This document shows positions 1 to 8,714 of a DNA stretch of 64,000 bases, piece by piece. Within the stretch, counting starts at the first letter, position 1, and the number at the start of each line of letters is the position of its first letter. The position numbers were made by a program, and so were the translations under genes. This DNA is from an uncultured bacterium (GTDB lineage Bacteria; Vulcanimicrobiota; Xenobia; Xenobiales; Xenobiaceae): assembly GCA_934644775.1 (NCBI GenBank), contig CAKUDB010000008.1, forward strand, positions 28,157 to 92,156. Reading direction: 5' to 3'. Below the pieces are notes generated by a model. It was not told the origin of the DNA, did no database searches, and saw only the letters and a program-made list of their open reading frames with translations.

Positions 1-135
1 TATGACAGATTCGCCTTCGGCCATAGCAGCAAAAATTAGCGCCCTCTGTCCAATTGACTTGTCACCGGGGACAAAAAAGCGCCCCCTAAACGGCTTCTTT
101 GACTGGTTATCAATCAACAATAAATCAGCAGACAT
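1..135 (-). CDS. aroA: 3-phosphoshikimate 1-carboxyvinyltransferase (EPSP synthase), N-terminal 45 residues, cut by window edge
   Basis: The visible 45 codons read into the conserved AroA start: a PGDKSI motif at residues 23-28 followed by RALIFAAMAEGESV. In the family this lysine and serine contact shikimate-3-phosphate and PEP, and the enzyme makes EPSP for aromatic amino acids. The start at 135 has a good ribosome site (AGGGGA) just upstream. The usual KSISHRA stretch here reads KSIGQRA, so the serine-histidine pair is changed while Lys, Ser and Arg remain. A terminator-like hairpin separates it from dapA, which lies upstream on the same strand. The rest of the gene lies outside the window. 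Confidence 0.85.
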   Translation of the reverse strand, partial: MSADLLLIDNQSKKPFRGRFFVPGDKSIGQRALIFAAMAEGESVI

Positions 136-260
136 ACCATTTCCCCTATTTTCTAGTTCTGAATGCTAGATATACTAGCCCCGGACAGCGGCCTTAGCAG
201 CCTAGAGCCGGAGTGAAATCCTTTACTTTTTTTCTAAAATAAGTTCTTATGGGGCAGAAA

Positions 261-304
261 ATGATTAAGGCGGAGTTTCTAACCAAAAACTCCACCTTAA
301 TCAT
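261..304 (-). terminator. Hairpin after dapA
   Basis: A near-perfect inverted repeat: 17-nt arms with one C/A mismatch and a loop of about 10 nt. It sits two bases past the dapA stop. On the minus strand the stem is followed by a short TTTT, so it reads as a modest intrinsic terminator between dapA and aroA. It could also be an mRNA-stabilising hairpin. Confidence 0.6.
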
Positions 305-306
305 AG

Positions 307-1245
307 CTACAGAACTCCGGCCTTTTCCATTATACAGCGCAACTGTTTTATTTCATTTTCTGAAGCTCGACGCAATGGCATACGCAACCCGCCCACATCG
401 AATCCTTGCAAATGCAAAGCAGCTTTGACGAGAATCGGGTTGGCCACAACGAATAAATCGGTAAATAATGGATATAAACGCAAATGGAGCCGTCTAGCTT
501 TGGCTATATCACCAGAAAAATAAGCTTCTATCATCTCTTTAACCAAAGAACCGGCTATATGAGAGGTAACGCTGATAACTCCTACACCTCCCACAGCAAT
601 CGTCGGCAATATGGAAGAATCATCGCCGCTGTAAATTTCCATAGCCCGACTCTCTACAAAGCGAGCATATCTTCCAGCCTGTTCCGCCTCGGTCTTTTCC
701 AAAGCGGAACTAAGCTCGCTGATAGGCTCTAAACTGGACAGCGACTCTTTCACGGCAATTACATTGGGTATAGAAGCGATCTTAGCCAGTGTAGCAGGCT
801 TAATTTCCACGCCAGTACGCCCAGGGATATTATAGGCAATAATGGGCAACTCCACCGCCTCAGCTACAGCGCGAAAATGCTCATATAAAGCGTCTTGCGG
901 GGGCTTATTGTAATAAGGAGCCACCACTAAAAGAGCATCGGCTCCACGTTCTTTCGCTTTTAAGGAAAAATCTATAGTCGCTTGAGTGCTGTTGGTACCG
1001 GTACCACAGACTAACAATTTATCGCCCAATTCATTTTTAAGCACTTCAAAAAGGCGCAGCTTCTCTTCAGCATTAAGTGTAGGTGCCTCACCGGTAGTAG
1101 CGGCCGCTACTATAGTATCGGTTCCTGAAGCTAGAAGGTGGCGAGCTAATTGGGCAGCTTTTTTATAATCAACTTCTAAAGTGGGAGTAAAAGGCGTTAC
1201 CATAGCGGTTAACAGCCTTCCTAATGCCAATTTACTTTTGCTCAT
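307..1245 (-). CDS. dapA: 4-hydroxy-tetrahydrodipicolinate synthase
   Basis: This enzyme condenses pyruvate with aspartate semialdehyde, the first committed step to diaminopimelate and lysine. The 312-residue TIM-barrel protein has the TTGE pyruvate-binding motif near residue 50, the YNIPGRTG segment with catalytic Tyr138, and the Schiff-base lysine Lys166 in NVIAVKES. IYSGDD follows as usual, but about 15 extra residues lie between the lysine and that motif (about 172-203), so the protein is longer than typical DapA (about 292). It serves the same pathway as the aspartate kinase/DAP decarboxylase fusion at 6-8.6 kb, but is not in an operon with it. The assignment is secure; the effect of the insertion is unknown. 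Confidence 0.93.
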   Translation of the reverse strand: MSKSKLALGRLLTAMVTPFTPTLEVDYKKAAQLARHLLASGTDTIVAAATTGEAPTLNAEEKLRLFEVLKNELGDKLLVCGTGTNSTQATIDFSLKAKERGADALLVVAPYYNKPPQDALYEHFRAVAEAVELPIIAYNIPGRTGVEIKPATLAKIASIPNVIAVKESLSSLEPISELSSALEKTEAEQAGRYARFVESRAMEIYSGDDSSILPTIAVGGVGVISVTSHIAGSLVKEMIEAYFSGDIAKARRLHLRLYPLFTDLFVVANPILVKAALHLQGFDVGGLRMPLRRASENEIKQLRCIMEKAGVL

Positions 1246-1312
1246 TCTATAGAACCTCTATTGGGAAAAAATAACTAAGTTTTTATATTAAAATGTTAGT
1301 GTTATAGAACTT

Positions 1313-1789
1313 TTAATTTTTCTTATCGGCAGATCGATAAGCTTCGCTGGAACGAGCCGCTTCCGGATTCTCGTAACCGGAGGCGCTGCCTAAGTTGCCG
1401 TAACGGTAATTCTGGAAATTGTCACCATTAGGTTTAGGCTCTGGCTCATGGGTAGTGAAGGTAGAAATATCTTCTTTTAATTCAGCGGTAAAGTCTTGGC
1501 TCTTGCCCTTAGCTACTCCAAGCAAAAAACCCACAGGAATAAATACCAAGCTCAATCCCATGGCGAAGAAGATAAACATAACGGTTCTGGAATCGTCAGG
1601 AGCTAACACCAGACCACTATGACTGACGCAAGCAGCTAAAAAAGTACAAATGGCCACTGCCAAAAGTGCGCCGCGAAAACCGCGAAAAAGTAAAGAAAAG
1701 AAATCAGACTTAATTCGGTTAGAGAAGGTACCAGACCAAAACCAAAGTCCTCCTATAGAAACAGCACACAGCAAATGAACCGCTATCAT
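1313..1789 (-). CDS. Small membrane protein of unknown function
   Basis: I do not recognise this 158-residue protein. The N-terminus is hydrophobic (about residues 2-20). Two further likely membrane segments lie at about 38-58 and 68-93. A polar tail rich in Glu, Asn, Tyr and Ser follows (about 95-158), with a low-complexity end. The shape is two or three helices plus a soluble, probably disordered tail. It lies 67 bp upstream of dapA on the same strand and could share its transcript. The ribosome site before the ATG is weak. Confidence 0.55.
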   Translation of the reverse strand: MIAVHLLCAVSIGGLWFWSGTFSNRIKSDFFSLLFRGFRGALLAVAICTFLAACVSHSGLVLAPDDSRTVMFIFFAMGLSLVFIPVGFLLGVAKGKSQDFTAELKEDISTFTTHEPEPKPNGDNFQNYRYGNLGSASGYENPEAARSSEAYRSADKKN

Positions 1790-2106
1790 ATATGTCGTCT
1801 TCGCTCTTAAGTTGACTTTCTCCTATAAATGGGCTCCCCTTTTCTTTGCTCAAAATTATGGATTTTTAAGGCATTACCTAAGATAATGCCCAGCTATGAT
1901 GACTTATTCGGCACCAAGCCATTTTTTTAGACTAAAATCGCCAAATCGAACCTTAAAAGTAATTTGACCAAGCAAGGATTTTCTTTTATATCAACAAAAA
2001 ACAGCACCGTAAGTTCAGGTTAGATTAGCGGTAGTAGCTAGAAAAGGTCTTAAAGTTTGCCACCGCACATTTTTGTATAAAGATACTAGAAAGAGACTAA
2101 AACACT
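1790..2106. other. Intergenic region between divergent genes, upstream of glnA
   Basis: This is an AT-rich region between a minus-strand membrane protein gene and glnA. The only clear structure is a perfect 7-bp inverted repeat (GGCATTA/TAATGCC) at 1870-1890 with a 7-nt spacer, which could be an operator or a small hairpin. TATAAA-like runs occur around 2076-2087, about 20-30 bp before the glnA start, but I could not pair them with a convincing -35 box. I see no RNA gene or ORF. Confidence 0.5.
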
Positions 2107-3444
2107 ATGTCAGAAAAACAATTGACTCGCGATGATGTGGTAAAGTTAGTTCATGATCTCGACATTAAGTTGTTGCATTTGCAATTTACAGATATTCTCG
2201 GCGGGATGAAGAACGTAGGTATTCCCGGAAGACATATTGAGAGTGTTTTAGATGATGGGGTGCTTTTTGACGGCTCCTCCATAGAAGGCTTCGTGCGCAT
2301 AGAAGAATCGGATATGCGCCTTATGGCCGATCCGGCCACTTTTTCTATACTGCCTTGGAAAGACAGTTCGTGCAAAGAAGCTCGCATGATTTGCGACGTG
2401 ACTACTCCTGACGGACGTCCTTTTGCCGGCGATCCGCGTGGTTTCCTCAAAAAGATGATTGCCAAAGCCCATAAGCTTGGCTTGGAAATGATGGCCGGGC
2501 CGGAAGCAGAGTTCTTCCTCTTCGAGCGTGATGAACAAGGACGACCTACGACTAGAACTCACGATAAGGCCGGCTATTTTGATTTAGCTCCGGTAGACAG
2601 AGGCGAATTTGCTCGCCAGCAAATAGTAACTGCGCTTGAAGCTATGGGCTTTTTAATTGAAGCTTCTCACCACGAGTGTGGTTTCGGTCAGCATGAAATC
2701 GACTTTAAATATGCCGACGCCTTGAAAACTGCCGACCAAGTAGTTACCTTCCGTATGGCCGTAAAGACTGTAGCTATGAATTGCGGCTTACATGCAACCT
2801 TTATGCCTAAGCCCGTCTACGGTATCGCCGGCTCCGGTATGCACGTTAACCAGTCGATCTTTAAAGATGGAAAGAATCTTTTCTTCGACGAAAAAGCTCC
2901 TCGTCAGCTCTCCGAAACTTGCTTGCACTACATTGGCGGTCTGATGAAACATGCCAGAGCTTTTACCGCTTTTACTAATCCTATTGTTAATTCTTACAAG
3001 CGCCTTGTCCCCGGCCATGAAGCTCCCCTTTATGTCACCTGGGCTGAAAAGAATCGCAGTCCTATGATTCGTATTCCAGCTCCTCGGGGCAAGAGTACCC
3101 GTGTGGAAGTTCGCTCTCCGGATCCTTCATGCAATCCCTATTTAGCTATTGGCCTAATGCTTTGCGCTGGCTTAGACGGTATCGAAAATAGGTTGGATCC
3201 AGGCCCGGCCATGAATTGCAACCTTTACGATCTCAGCCCCGAAGAACTCGAAAAGCGTCAGATTGAAACTCTGCCCACTTCTTTAGAAGAGGCCTTGCAA
3301 GCCTTCCAAGAAGATGATCTCTTGCGCGAAGCTGTCGGCCGTCATATTTGGTCACAGTTCCAGGCGGCTAAGTATCAAGAGTGGGATGCTTACCGCACTC
3401 AAGTACATCCCTGGGAGTTAGATCATTACTTAGGTATTTATTAG
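2107..3444 (+). CDS. glnA: Type I glutamine synthetase (alpha subtype)
   Basis: It makes glutamine from glutamate, ammonia and ATP as a cytoplasmic dodecamer. The 445-residue length, and the absence of the roughly 25-residue insertion found in the beta type, fit GSI-alpha. Visible motifs are DGSSIEGFVRIEESD (56-69), GPEAEFF (131-137), HHECGFGQHEIDF, GSGMHVNQS (242-250) and NRSPMIRIP (316-324). Arg64 sits where the alpha-type feedback arginine (Arg62 in Bacillus) lies. The end carries NLYDLSPEE with Tyr374, which looks like the adenylylation loop of beta-type enzymes. I would not infer adenylylation without a glnE gene. A strong terminator follows. Codon use favours C-ending codons, as in other presumed highly expressed genes here. 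Confidence 0.96.
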   Translation: MSEKQLTRDDVVKLVHDLDIKLLHLQFTDILGGMKNVGIPGRHIESVLDDGVLFDGSSIEGFVRIEESDMRLMADPATFSILPWKDSSCKEARMICDVTTPDGRPFAGDPRGFLKKMIAKAHKLGLEMMAGPEAEFFLFERDEQGRPTTRTHDKAGYFDLAPVDRGEFARQQIVTALEAMGFLIEASHHECGFGQHEIDFKYADALKTADQVVTFRMAVKTVAMNCGLHATFMPKPVYGIAGSGMHVNQSIFKDGKNLFFDEKAPRQLSETCLHYIGGLMKHARAFTAFTNPIVNSYKRLVPGHEAPLYVTWAEKNRSPMIRIPAPRGKSTRVEVRSPDPSCNPYLAIGLMLCAGLDGIENRLDPGPAMNCNLYDLSPEELEKRQIETLPTSLEEALQAFQEDDLLREAVGRHIWSQFQAAKYQEWDAYRTQVHPWELDHYLGIY

Positions 3445-3518
3445 GGTAGACGACAAGTTCCAGCAATTTGCCAAGTTTAGCTAATTGTCTTAAAAAAATC
3501 TGATACATCCCTAAACTT

Positions 3519-3563
3519 TAGGCGGCCGACAGTATATAATAGGTGCGGTCGCCTAGTTTTTTT
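3519..3563 (+). terminator. Intrinsic terminator after glnA
   Basis: The stem TAGGCGGCCG pairs with CGGTCGCCTA (one G-T wobble) and is followed by GTTTTTTT. It lies 75 bp after the glnA stop and 70 bp before the chosen rapZ start. The loop contains TATAAT (3535-3540), so a rapZ promoter may overlap the terminator. Confidence 0.85.
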
Positions 3564-3632
3564 GTTCAATTCTGCGGCGCTCCAGCTTAAATGGCGAATT
3601 TAAAATTCCATATTTGTCGGCAAGGAAATACC

Positions 3633-4541
3633 ATGCAAGAATATATCAGACCAAACTTTGTTATCGTTACCGGACTTTCCGGAGCGGGAAAAAGTCAGGT
3701 AATGAAATGCTTTGAAGATCAAAACTATTATTGTGTAGACAATATTCCTCCGATCTTGATTCCCGACCTGATGAAACTTTGCCATAATTGCGGTATTTTT
3801 TATTTAGCAGTTGCTCTAGATATTCGCAATAAGGATTTTTTTGCCGATTTAATGCCGGTTTTAAAGCAAACGGAAGAGATGGGCCAAGCGCCTTATATCG
3901 TCTTTTTGGAAGCCTCCAACGAAGTGCTCATCCATCGCTATGCCGAATCGCGCCGTCAACACCCCTTAGCTCCCAATGATAGAGCCGTCAACGGTATCTT
4001 GAAAGAGAGGGAGATGTTGAAGTTTTTGAAAGACAGGGCTTCCTTAGTTCTGGATACTTCCAAAACAACTTCCCATCAGTTGCGAGGCTTGATTTTTCAG
4101 TATTTTAATTCTAAAGAAGATATTCAAAGCAAACTACACATCGTAAGCTTTGGTTTTAAATACGGTGCGCCGACAGATGTTGATTTAATTTTTGATTGTC
4201 GCTTCTTACCTAACCCTTATTATATCGCTAAATTGCGCCAATTATCGGGATTAGATGAACCGGTGCGAGAATACTTACATAATTTTGAAACTTACCATAT
4301 CTTCGCCGATAAAATTATAGACTTACTTACCTTTTTGTTGCCTCAATATCTAAAAGAAGGTAAACCTCAAATAAATGTTGCTTTCGGTTGTACAGGAGGA
4401 CGCCATCGCTCTGTAGCTCTAGCTGAAGAAATTGCCCAAGCTATGACCAAGAAACAGTATGAAACTTCAGTAGAGCACCGCGATATTAAGTTATCCACCA
4501 GAAGCAACGATTCTCTTTTAACTCAGCAGCCTCCCCAATAG
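3633..4541 (+). CDS. rapZ: RNase adapter / nucleotide-binding protein RapZ
   Basis: RapZ-family proteins (P-loop ATPases, also called YvcJ or YhbJ) control glucosamine-6-phosphate synthase expression through small RNAs in enterobacteria. Their role elsewhere is less clear. The 302-residue product has a Walker A, GLSGAGKS, at about 14-21, the family segment YYCVDNIPP shortly after, and the C-terminal GCTGGRHRSV signature that ends the RNA- and ligand-binding domain. About 35 variable residues follow. I start at 3633 because AAGGAAA lies just upstream; an in-frame ATG at 3591 would add 14 residues with no ribosome site. yvcK begins 10 bp later, the conserved rapZ-yvcK order, so the two are surely cotranscribed. 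whiA, the usual third gene in Firmicutes, is absent here. Confidence 0.92.
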   Translation: MQEYIRPNFVIVTGLSGAGKSQVMKCFEDQNYYCVDNIPPILIPDLMKLCHNCGIFYLAVALDIRNKDFFADLMPVLKQTEEMGQAPYIVFLEASNEVLIHRYAESRRQHPLAPNDRAVNGILKEREMLKFLKDRASLVLDTSKTTSHQLRGLIFQYFNSKEDIQSKLHIVSFGFKYGAPTDVDLIFDCRFLPNPYYIAKLRQLSGLDEPVREYLHNFETYHIFADKIIDLLTFLLPQYLKEGKPQINVAFGCTGGRHRSVALAEEIAQAMTKKQYETSVEHRDIKLSTRSNDSLLTQQPPQ

Positions 4542-4551
4542 AAAAGAAAAA

Positions 4552-5916
4552 ATGAAATTATTAAAGCAAATATTCAGCCTATTTAAGTGGCTGCTGCCCG
4601 GCATGGGAGTAAAGAGGTGGATTTTCTCCTTAGCGGTCGGTTTACTATTTTTTTCCGTCGGCTTAATGTTATTGACAGCCAATAAGACGGCGCTTTTTTT
4701 GGAGCTATCGATCCAAAATATATTACTTAACCGCTTTGGTTTCCAAGTATCTAGTATTGCTATCGATATTTTGATGCTTACAGCCGGTATGTTAATTATG
4801 TGCTGGGCTGCCTGTAAGGTCTTTACAGTTATATATAAAACTAAACAACCTCACGACGACCGAGCTCTAGTCGATTTAATGTATGAGCGCCGCCAGCTTA
4901 GTCACGGCTTAAAGATAGTGGCTGTAGGAGGCGGAACTGGTCTCTCTACGCTCTTACGCGGATTAAAGAGACATACTTCAAATATTACTGCTATTGTAAG
5001 TGTTTCCGATGACGGCGGAAGCTCAGGACGCCTTTCTAAAGAGCTGGGTATTTTGCCTCCGGGTGACTTACGCAACTGCATGACGGCCCTAGCGGACGAC
5101 GAAAATTTGCTTAATGAGCTATTTCGTTATCGCTTCAAAAAAGACGGCTCCGGTTTAGGTGGCCATTCCTTTGGCAACTTATTTTTGGCAGCTCTAACCG
5201 ATATGTATCACAACGATTTTGAAGAAGCCCTACGTAAGGGGAGCCAGATTCTCAATATTAGAGGTATGGTTTTACCTGCAACTTTAACTCCTACTACCCT
5301 ATGTGCCAAGATGCTCGACGGCCGACTCATAAAAGGAGAGAGTGAGATACCGGAAGCTCACGGCCAGATAACCGATATCTTTTTAGAGCCGAGCCATTGC
5401 ACACCACCAGAAGAAGTATTTAAGGTGATAGCTGAAGCTGATTGTATCGTCCTAGGGCCGGGCAGTTTATATACAAGTGTGATTCCTCCCCTTCTAATCG
5501 ACGGTATTGCCGAAGCCATAAAAAAATCGAAAGCCCCCAAAATTTACGTCTGTAATGTTATGACCCAACCGGGAGAAACGGACAAATATAGCGCTGCCGA
5601 TCACCTACAAGCTATACATCATCATGTAGGCGGCCGTATTGTCGATTATATTGTCGTCAATCTGGCTCCCCCTAATAAGCTGCGTCAAAAATATCAAAAG
5701 ACTGGAGCCCATCCTATAAAAGCCGATTTAGCCAGACTGAGATCTATGCAAGTAACCCCTATCTCAGCTAATTTGGTTAATGAAGAAGTAGTTGTACGTC
5801 ACGATCCAGTCTATTTGGCAGAAACGATTATAGATATTACAGCAGCTCATCGCTCTAAAAGTGGAGAATTTTCCTTACTTCGTTCCCAAAGTTCTGAGCT
5901 TAAAGCTGTCAATTGA
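4552..5916 (+). CDS. yvcK: YvcK/GlmR-family (CofD-like) gluconeogenesis factor with membrane anchor
   Basis: YvcK binds UDP-GlcNAc and, in Bacillus, coordinates carbon flow with cell-wall precursor synthesis. The core begins with the nucleotide-binding AVGGGTG (about 124-130), then VSVSDDGGSSGRLS and LPPGDLRNC, and later LGPGSLYTSVIPPLL and NVMTQPGETDKYSA, all CofD/YvcK hallmarks. Ahead of the core are about 120 residues with two likely membrane helices (about 22-43 and 67-95), absent from the Bacillus and E. coli proteins. At 454 residues it is therefore a membrane-tethered version. It follows rapZ by 10 bp. The family call is firm; the metabolic role is inferred. Confidence 0.9.
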   Translation: MKLLKQIFSLFKWLLPGMGVKRWIFSLAVGLLFFSVGLMLLTANKTALFLELSIQNILLNRFGFQVSSIAIDILMLTAGMLIMCWAACKVFTVIYKTKQPHDDRALVDLMYERRQLSHGLKIVAVGGGTGLSTLLRGLKRHTSNITAIVSVSDDGGSSGRLSKELGILPPGDLRNCMTALADDENLLNELFRYRFKKDGSGLGGHSFGNLFLAALTDMYHNDFEEALRKGSQILNIRGMVLPATLTPTTLCAKMLDGRLIKGESEIPEAHGQITDIFLEPSHCTPPEEVFKVIAEADCIVLGPGSLYTSVIPPLLIDGIAEAIKKSKAPKIYVCNVMTQPGETDKYSAADHLQAIHHHVGGRIVDYIVVNLAPPNKLRQKYQKTGAHPIKADLARLRSMQVTPISANLVNEEVVVRHDPVYLAETIIDITAAHRSKSGEFSLLRSQSSELKAVN

Positions 5917-5977
5917 CGAATTAAACTAAGTTTTTTTCTAAGCCTAGCCTATTTTTTAAGGAGTCATAGTTACAAAA

Positions 5978-8602
5978 GTGGCCATATTTAATATCATAAA
6001 ATTTTCCGACAGCACTATCAAAACCAAACAAGATTGGGCCAATGTCGAAAAGCAAATTTACCAATGCCTAAATGCTCACCGCTTACCAGTAGTAATATTT
6101 GCCTCTTCAAAGGAAGCTACTACCTTATTGGAAGAGCTAATCAGTTTTGCTTCTCAAAAAGGCAGCTCTTTGGGTACCCTTTCAGAAACGAACTTAAAGG
6201 CTGGTACAGATCAATTTAAAGATTATTACTATAAGTTGGCCTCCCAACTTTTAGATGGAGATAAAATTTCAGCTTGGGATAATATTTTTTCGGAAATTGA
6301 TCGACTCTTATTGGGAATTTCTTTAACTAAAGAAGCTACTGCGCGTCTTAGAGCCCGCCTATTAAGTTTAGCTAAAAGGCTCACTTCTCATATGGGATAT
6401 GCCTATTTAAAGCGCCATTTTGCCGATAAAAAGATTTGTTTATGGGAAGCAACTTCTGCCTTACACAGCTCCTTGGCAGATAATCAGCAACCAACCTCAG
6501 AATATTTGCAAGCTTCCCTGGCCACTTTGGAAGCTGATTCGCAATTACAAAGCCAATTATCTGAATATGATATTATCGTCACTCAAGGGGGTATAGCGAC
6601 TAATCATCAAAATGAACCTGTCTTACTAGGGCGAGACGGGGCAGATTTAAGTGCTGCAGCCTTAGGCTTAAAACTAGAGGCAGAAAAGGTAGATTTTTGG
6701 AGTGATTTGCCCGGTTTTTATACTGCCGATCCCCATTTAATTCCCTCAGCCCGCCTTTTACGCCATTTAGACTATGCCGAAGCTCAGGAGTTAGCTTCGG
6801 TCGGCTTGCCTATAGTGAGTCCTAGAGCTATTTCCTTTCTGGCCCAATCCCACATCCCCATATATGTACGTTGCTCTGAAAAGCCGGAATTAGAAGGGAC
6901 TTGCATTAGTGACGATCACTTAGGCGACACTATTTGCGTAAAAGCTCTTACCGCTTCTACGGGAGTCACCTTAGTTTCCCTAGATAATATAAGTATGTGG
7001 CAACAAGTCGGTTTTTTGGCTAAAATATTCGCTATTTTTGCCAAGCACGACCTTTCTATAGACTTAGTAGCCACTTCTCAAAGCAACGTTACCGTATCTT
7101 TAGATAATTCTACTGATGCAGCTACAACCCATAAATTAAAAGAACTGTTGCCCGATTTGAGCTTGTATTGTTCTCCTAAACTAATTGCTCCCTGTGCAGC
7201 TTTAAGTTTAGTAGGCCGCAAGATGCGTTCCAATTTACATAAACTTGGGCCTACTTTAGAAATATTTGAAGAAGAAAAAGTACACTTGCTCAGTCAAGCT
7301 GCCTCTGACTTAAACTTCACCTTCGTAGTAGACCAAACTCAAGCTGAACGCCTTTTAAAAACTCTACATGCCCAACTTTTTTCTGGCATTCCCGATCCGC
7401 AAGTCTTTGGAGCTAGCTTTAGGCAAGAGTTTCTGGACAATCCTACGCTCCACAATAAGAGGGCCAATTACAATTCTGTTTGGTGGATACAAGAGCGCCA
7501 AAAATTGCTCAATATTGAAAAGACGCCAGCTTACGTATATCATAAGCCAACTTTGGTAGCCAATGCGCAAATGCTACTCAATTTGAGCTCAGTCGATAAG
7601 GTTTTCTTTGCTATAAAGGCCAATAGCAACCGAGAAATACTGAAAGTATTTGCTCAACAGGGATTAGGTTTCGAATGTGTTTCCGTAGGAGAGTTGGAGA
7701 GAGTGCGCAGTCTATTCCCCACTTTACCTACAGATCGCTTACTGTTTACTCCCAACTTTGCTTCGGGTAAAGATTTTTCTTCCGGCTTTAAATTGGGAGC
7801 TATGGTAACTTTAGACAATATCCAGCCTCTTAAATTATGGCCGGAAATTTTCAAAGGGCGCGAAGTTTTACTGCGTCTCGATTTGGGACACGGTTCGGGC
7901 CATAGTCGCAAAGTACGTACTGCCGGCAACTTTTCCAAATTTGGTATTCCTCTAACTGAATTATCCGAAGTTAAACAACTTACCCAAGAGTTGGCAATAA
8001 CTGTTATCGGTTTGCATTCCCACAGTGGCAGCGGTATCAAAACTCCGGACACTTGGGCCCAAGCGGCTTTACACTTATCAGAATGTGCCGAGCTTTTCCC
8101 CGAAGTAAAATACTTAGATTTAGGTGGCGGCTTAGGGGTGCCGGAGAGGCGTGACTTGGATACTTTAGACTTAAATAGCCTCGATCAGCGTCTACTCTTA
8201 TTTAAGAATAGCCATAAGCAGTGCCAAATAATAATCGAGCCGGGTCGCTTTTTAGTAGCTCAAGCCGGTATTATTTTAACTAAAGTAAATCAAACTAAGC
8301 GAAAAGGCGATAAATTATTTATCGGTTGCGACGCCGGAATGCAAACTCTAATTCGTCCGGCCCTTTACGGTGCCTACCACGAGATAGTTAATCTCAGCCG
8401 CTGGGGTGAGCCTAAAAGCGATTTAGCTGATATTGTCGGCCCTATTTGTGAAACTGGCGACACTTTAGGTAGAGATCGCCGTATAGAGCATACAAAAAGT
8501 GGAGATATACTTTTAATCGACACGGCTGGAGCTTACGGATTTACTATGAGCAGTAATTATAACTTGCGACCGCTAGCAGAAGAGCTTATCGTTTCTGAAT
8601 AA
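5978..8602 (+). CDS. lysAC: Bifunctional aspartate kinase / diaminopimelate decarboxylase (fusion)
   Basis: This 874-residue protein joins the first and last steps of the lysine pathway. The N-terminal half is an aspartate kinase: LLGRDGADLSAA binds ATP and aspartate, FWSDLPGFYTADP matches the family WTDVDGIYT segment, and ACT-like regions follow to about residue 440. The opening KFGGTS motif, expected near residue 8, is degenerate (KFSDST), and activity may depend on that. The C-terminal half (about 510-874) is a PLP decarboxylase: Lys547 in AIKANSN is the Schiff base, followed by HSHSGSGI, EPGRF and CETGDTLG. GTG start with AAGGAG 14 bp upstream, 61 bp after yvcK. Comparable fusions are known from Xanthomonas relatives and some other Gram-negatives. 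End-product control of both activities by lysine is plausible. Confidence 0.9.
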   Translation: MAIFNIIKFSDSTIKTKQDWANVEKQIYQCLNAHRLPVVIFASSKEATTLLEELISFASQKGSSLGTLSETNLKAGTDQFKDYYYKLASQLLDGDKISAWDNIFSEIDRLLLGISLTKEATARLRARLLSLAKRLTSHMGYAYLKRHFADKKICLWEATSALHSSLADNQQPTSEYLQASLATLEADSQLQSQLSEYDIIVTQGGIATNHQNEPVLLGRDGADLSAAALGLKLEAEKVDFWSDLPGFYTADPHLIPSARLLRHLDYAEAQELASVGLPIVSPRAISFLAQSHIPIYVRCSEKPELEGTCISDDHLGDTICVKALTASTGVTLVSLDNISMWQQVGFLAKIFAIFAKHDLSIDLVATSQSNVTVSLDNSTDAATTHKLKELLPDLSLYCSPKLIAPCAALSLVGRKMRSNLHKLGPTLEIFEEEKVHLLSQAASDLNFTFVVDQTQAERLLKTLHAQLFSGIPDPQVFGASFRQEFLDNPTLHNKRANYNSVWWIQERQKLLNIEKTPAYVYHKPTLVANAQMLLNLSSVDKVFFAIKANSNREILKVFAQQGLGFECVSVGELERVRSLFPTLPTDRLLFTPNFASGKDFSSGFKLGAMVTLDNIQPLKLWPEIFKGREVLLRLDLGHGSGHSRKVRTAGNFSKFGIPLTELSEVKQLTQELAITVIGLHSHSGSGIKTPDTWAQAALHLSECAELFPEVKYLDLGGGLGVPERRDLDTLDLNSLDQRLLLFKNSHKQCQIIIEPGRFLVAQAGIILTKVNQTKRKGDKLFIGCDAGMQTLIRPALYGAYHEIVNLSRWGEPKSDLADIVGPICETGDTLGRDRRIEHTKSGDILLIDTAGAYGFTMSSNYNLRPLAEELIVSE

Positions 8603-8714
8603 ATTGATTTTTTCTATAAGGCCCAAAAACTATTTTAATGCCTGGCCAATAGGAATTAAAAGGCATATAGAGAACCAATCCAGACTACACAGCGCTTAGA
8701 GGTGTTTTTTCATA

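Noticed and set aside
5917..5977. Lysine riboswitch before the AK/DAPDC fusion
   Set aside because: The gap is only 61 bp, too short for the L box, and no matching helices are seen.
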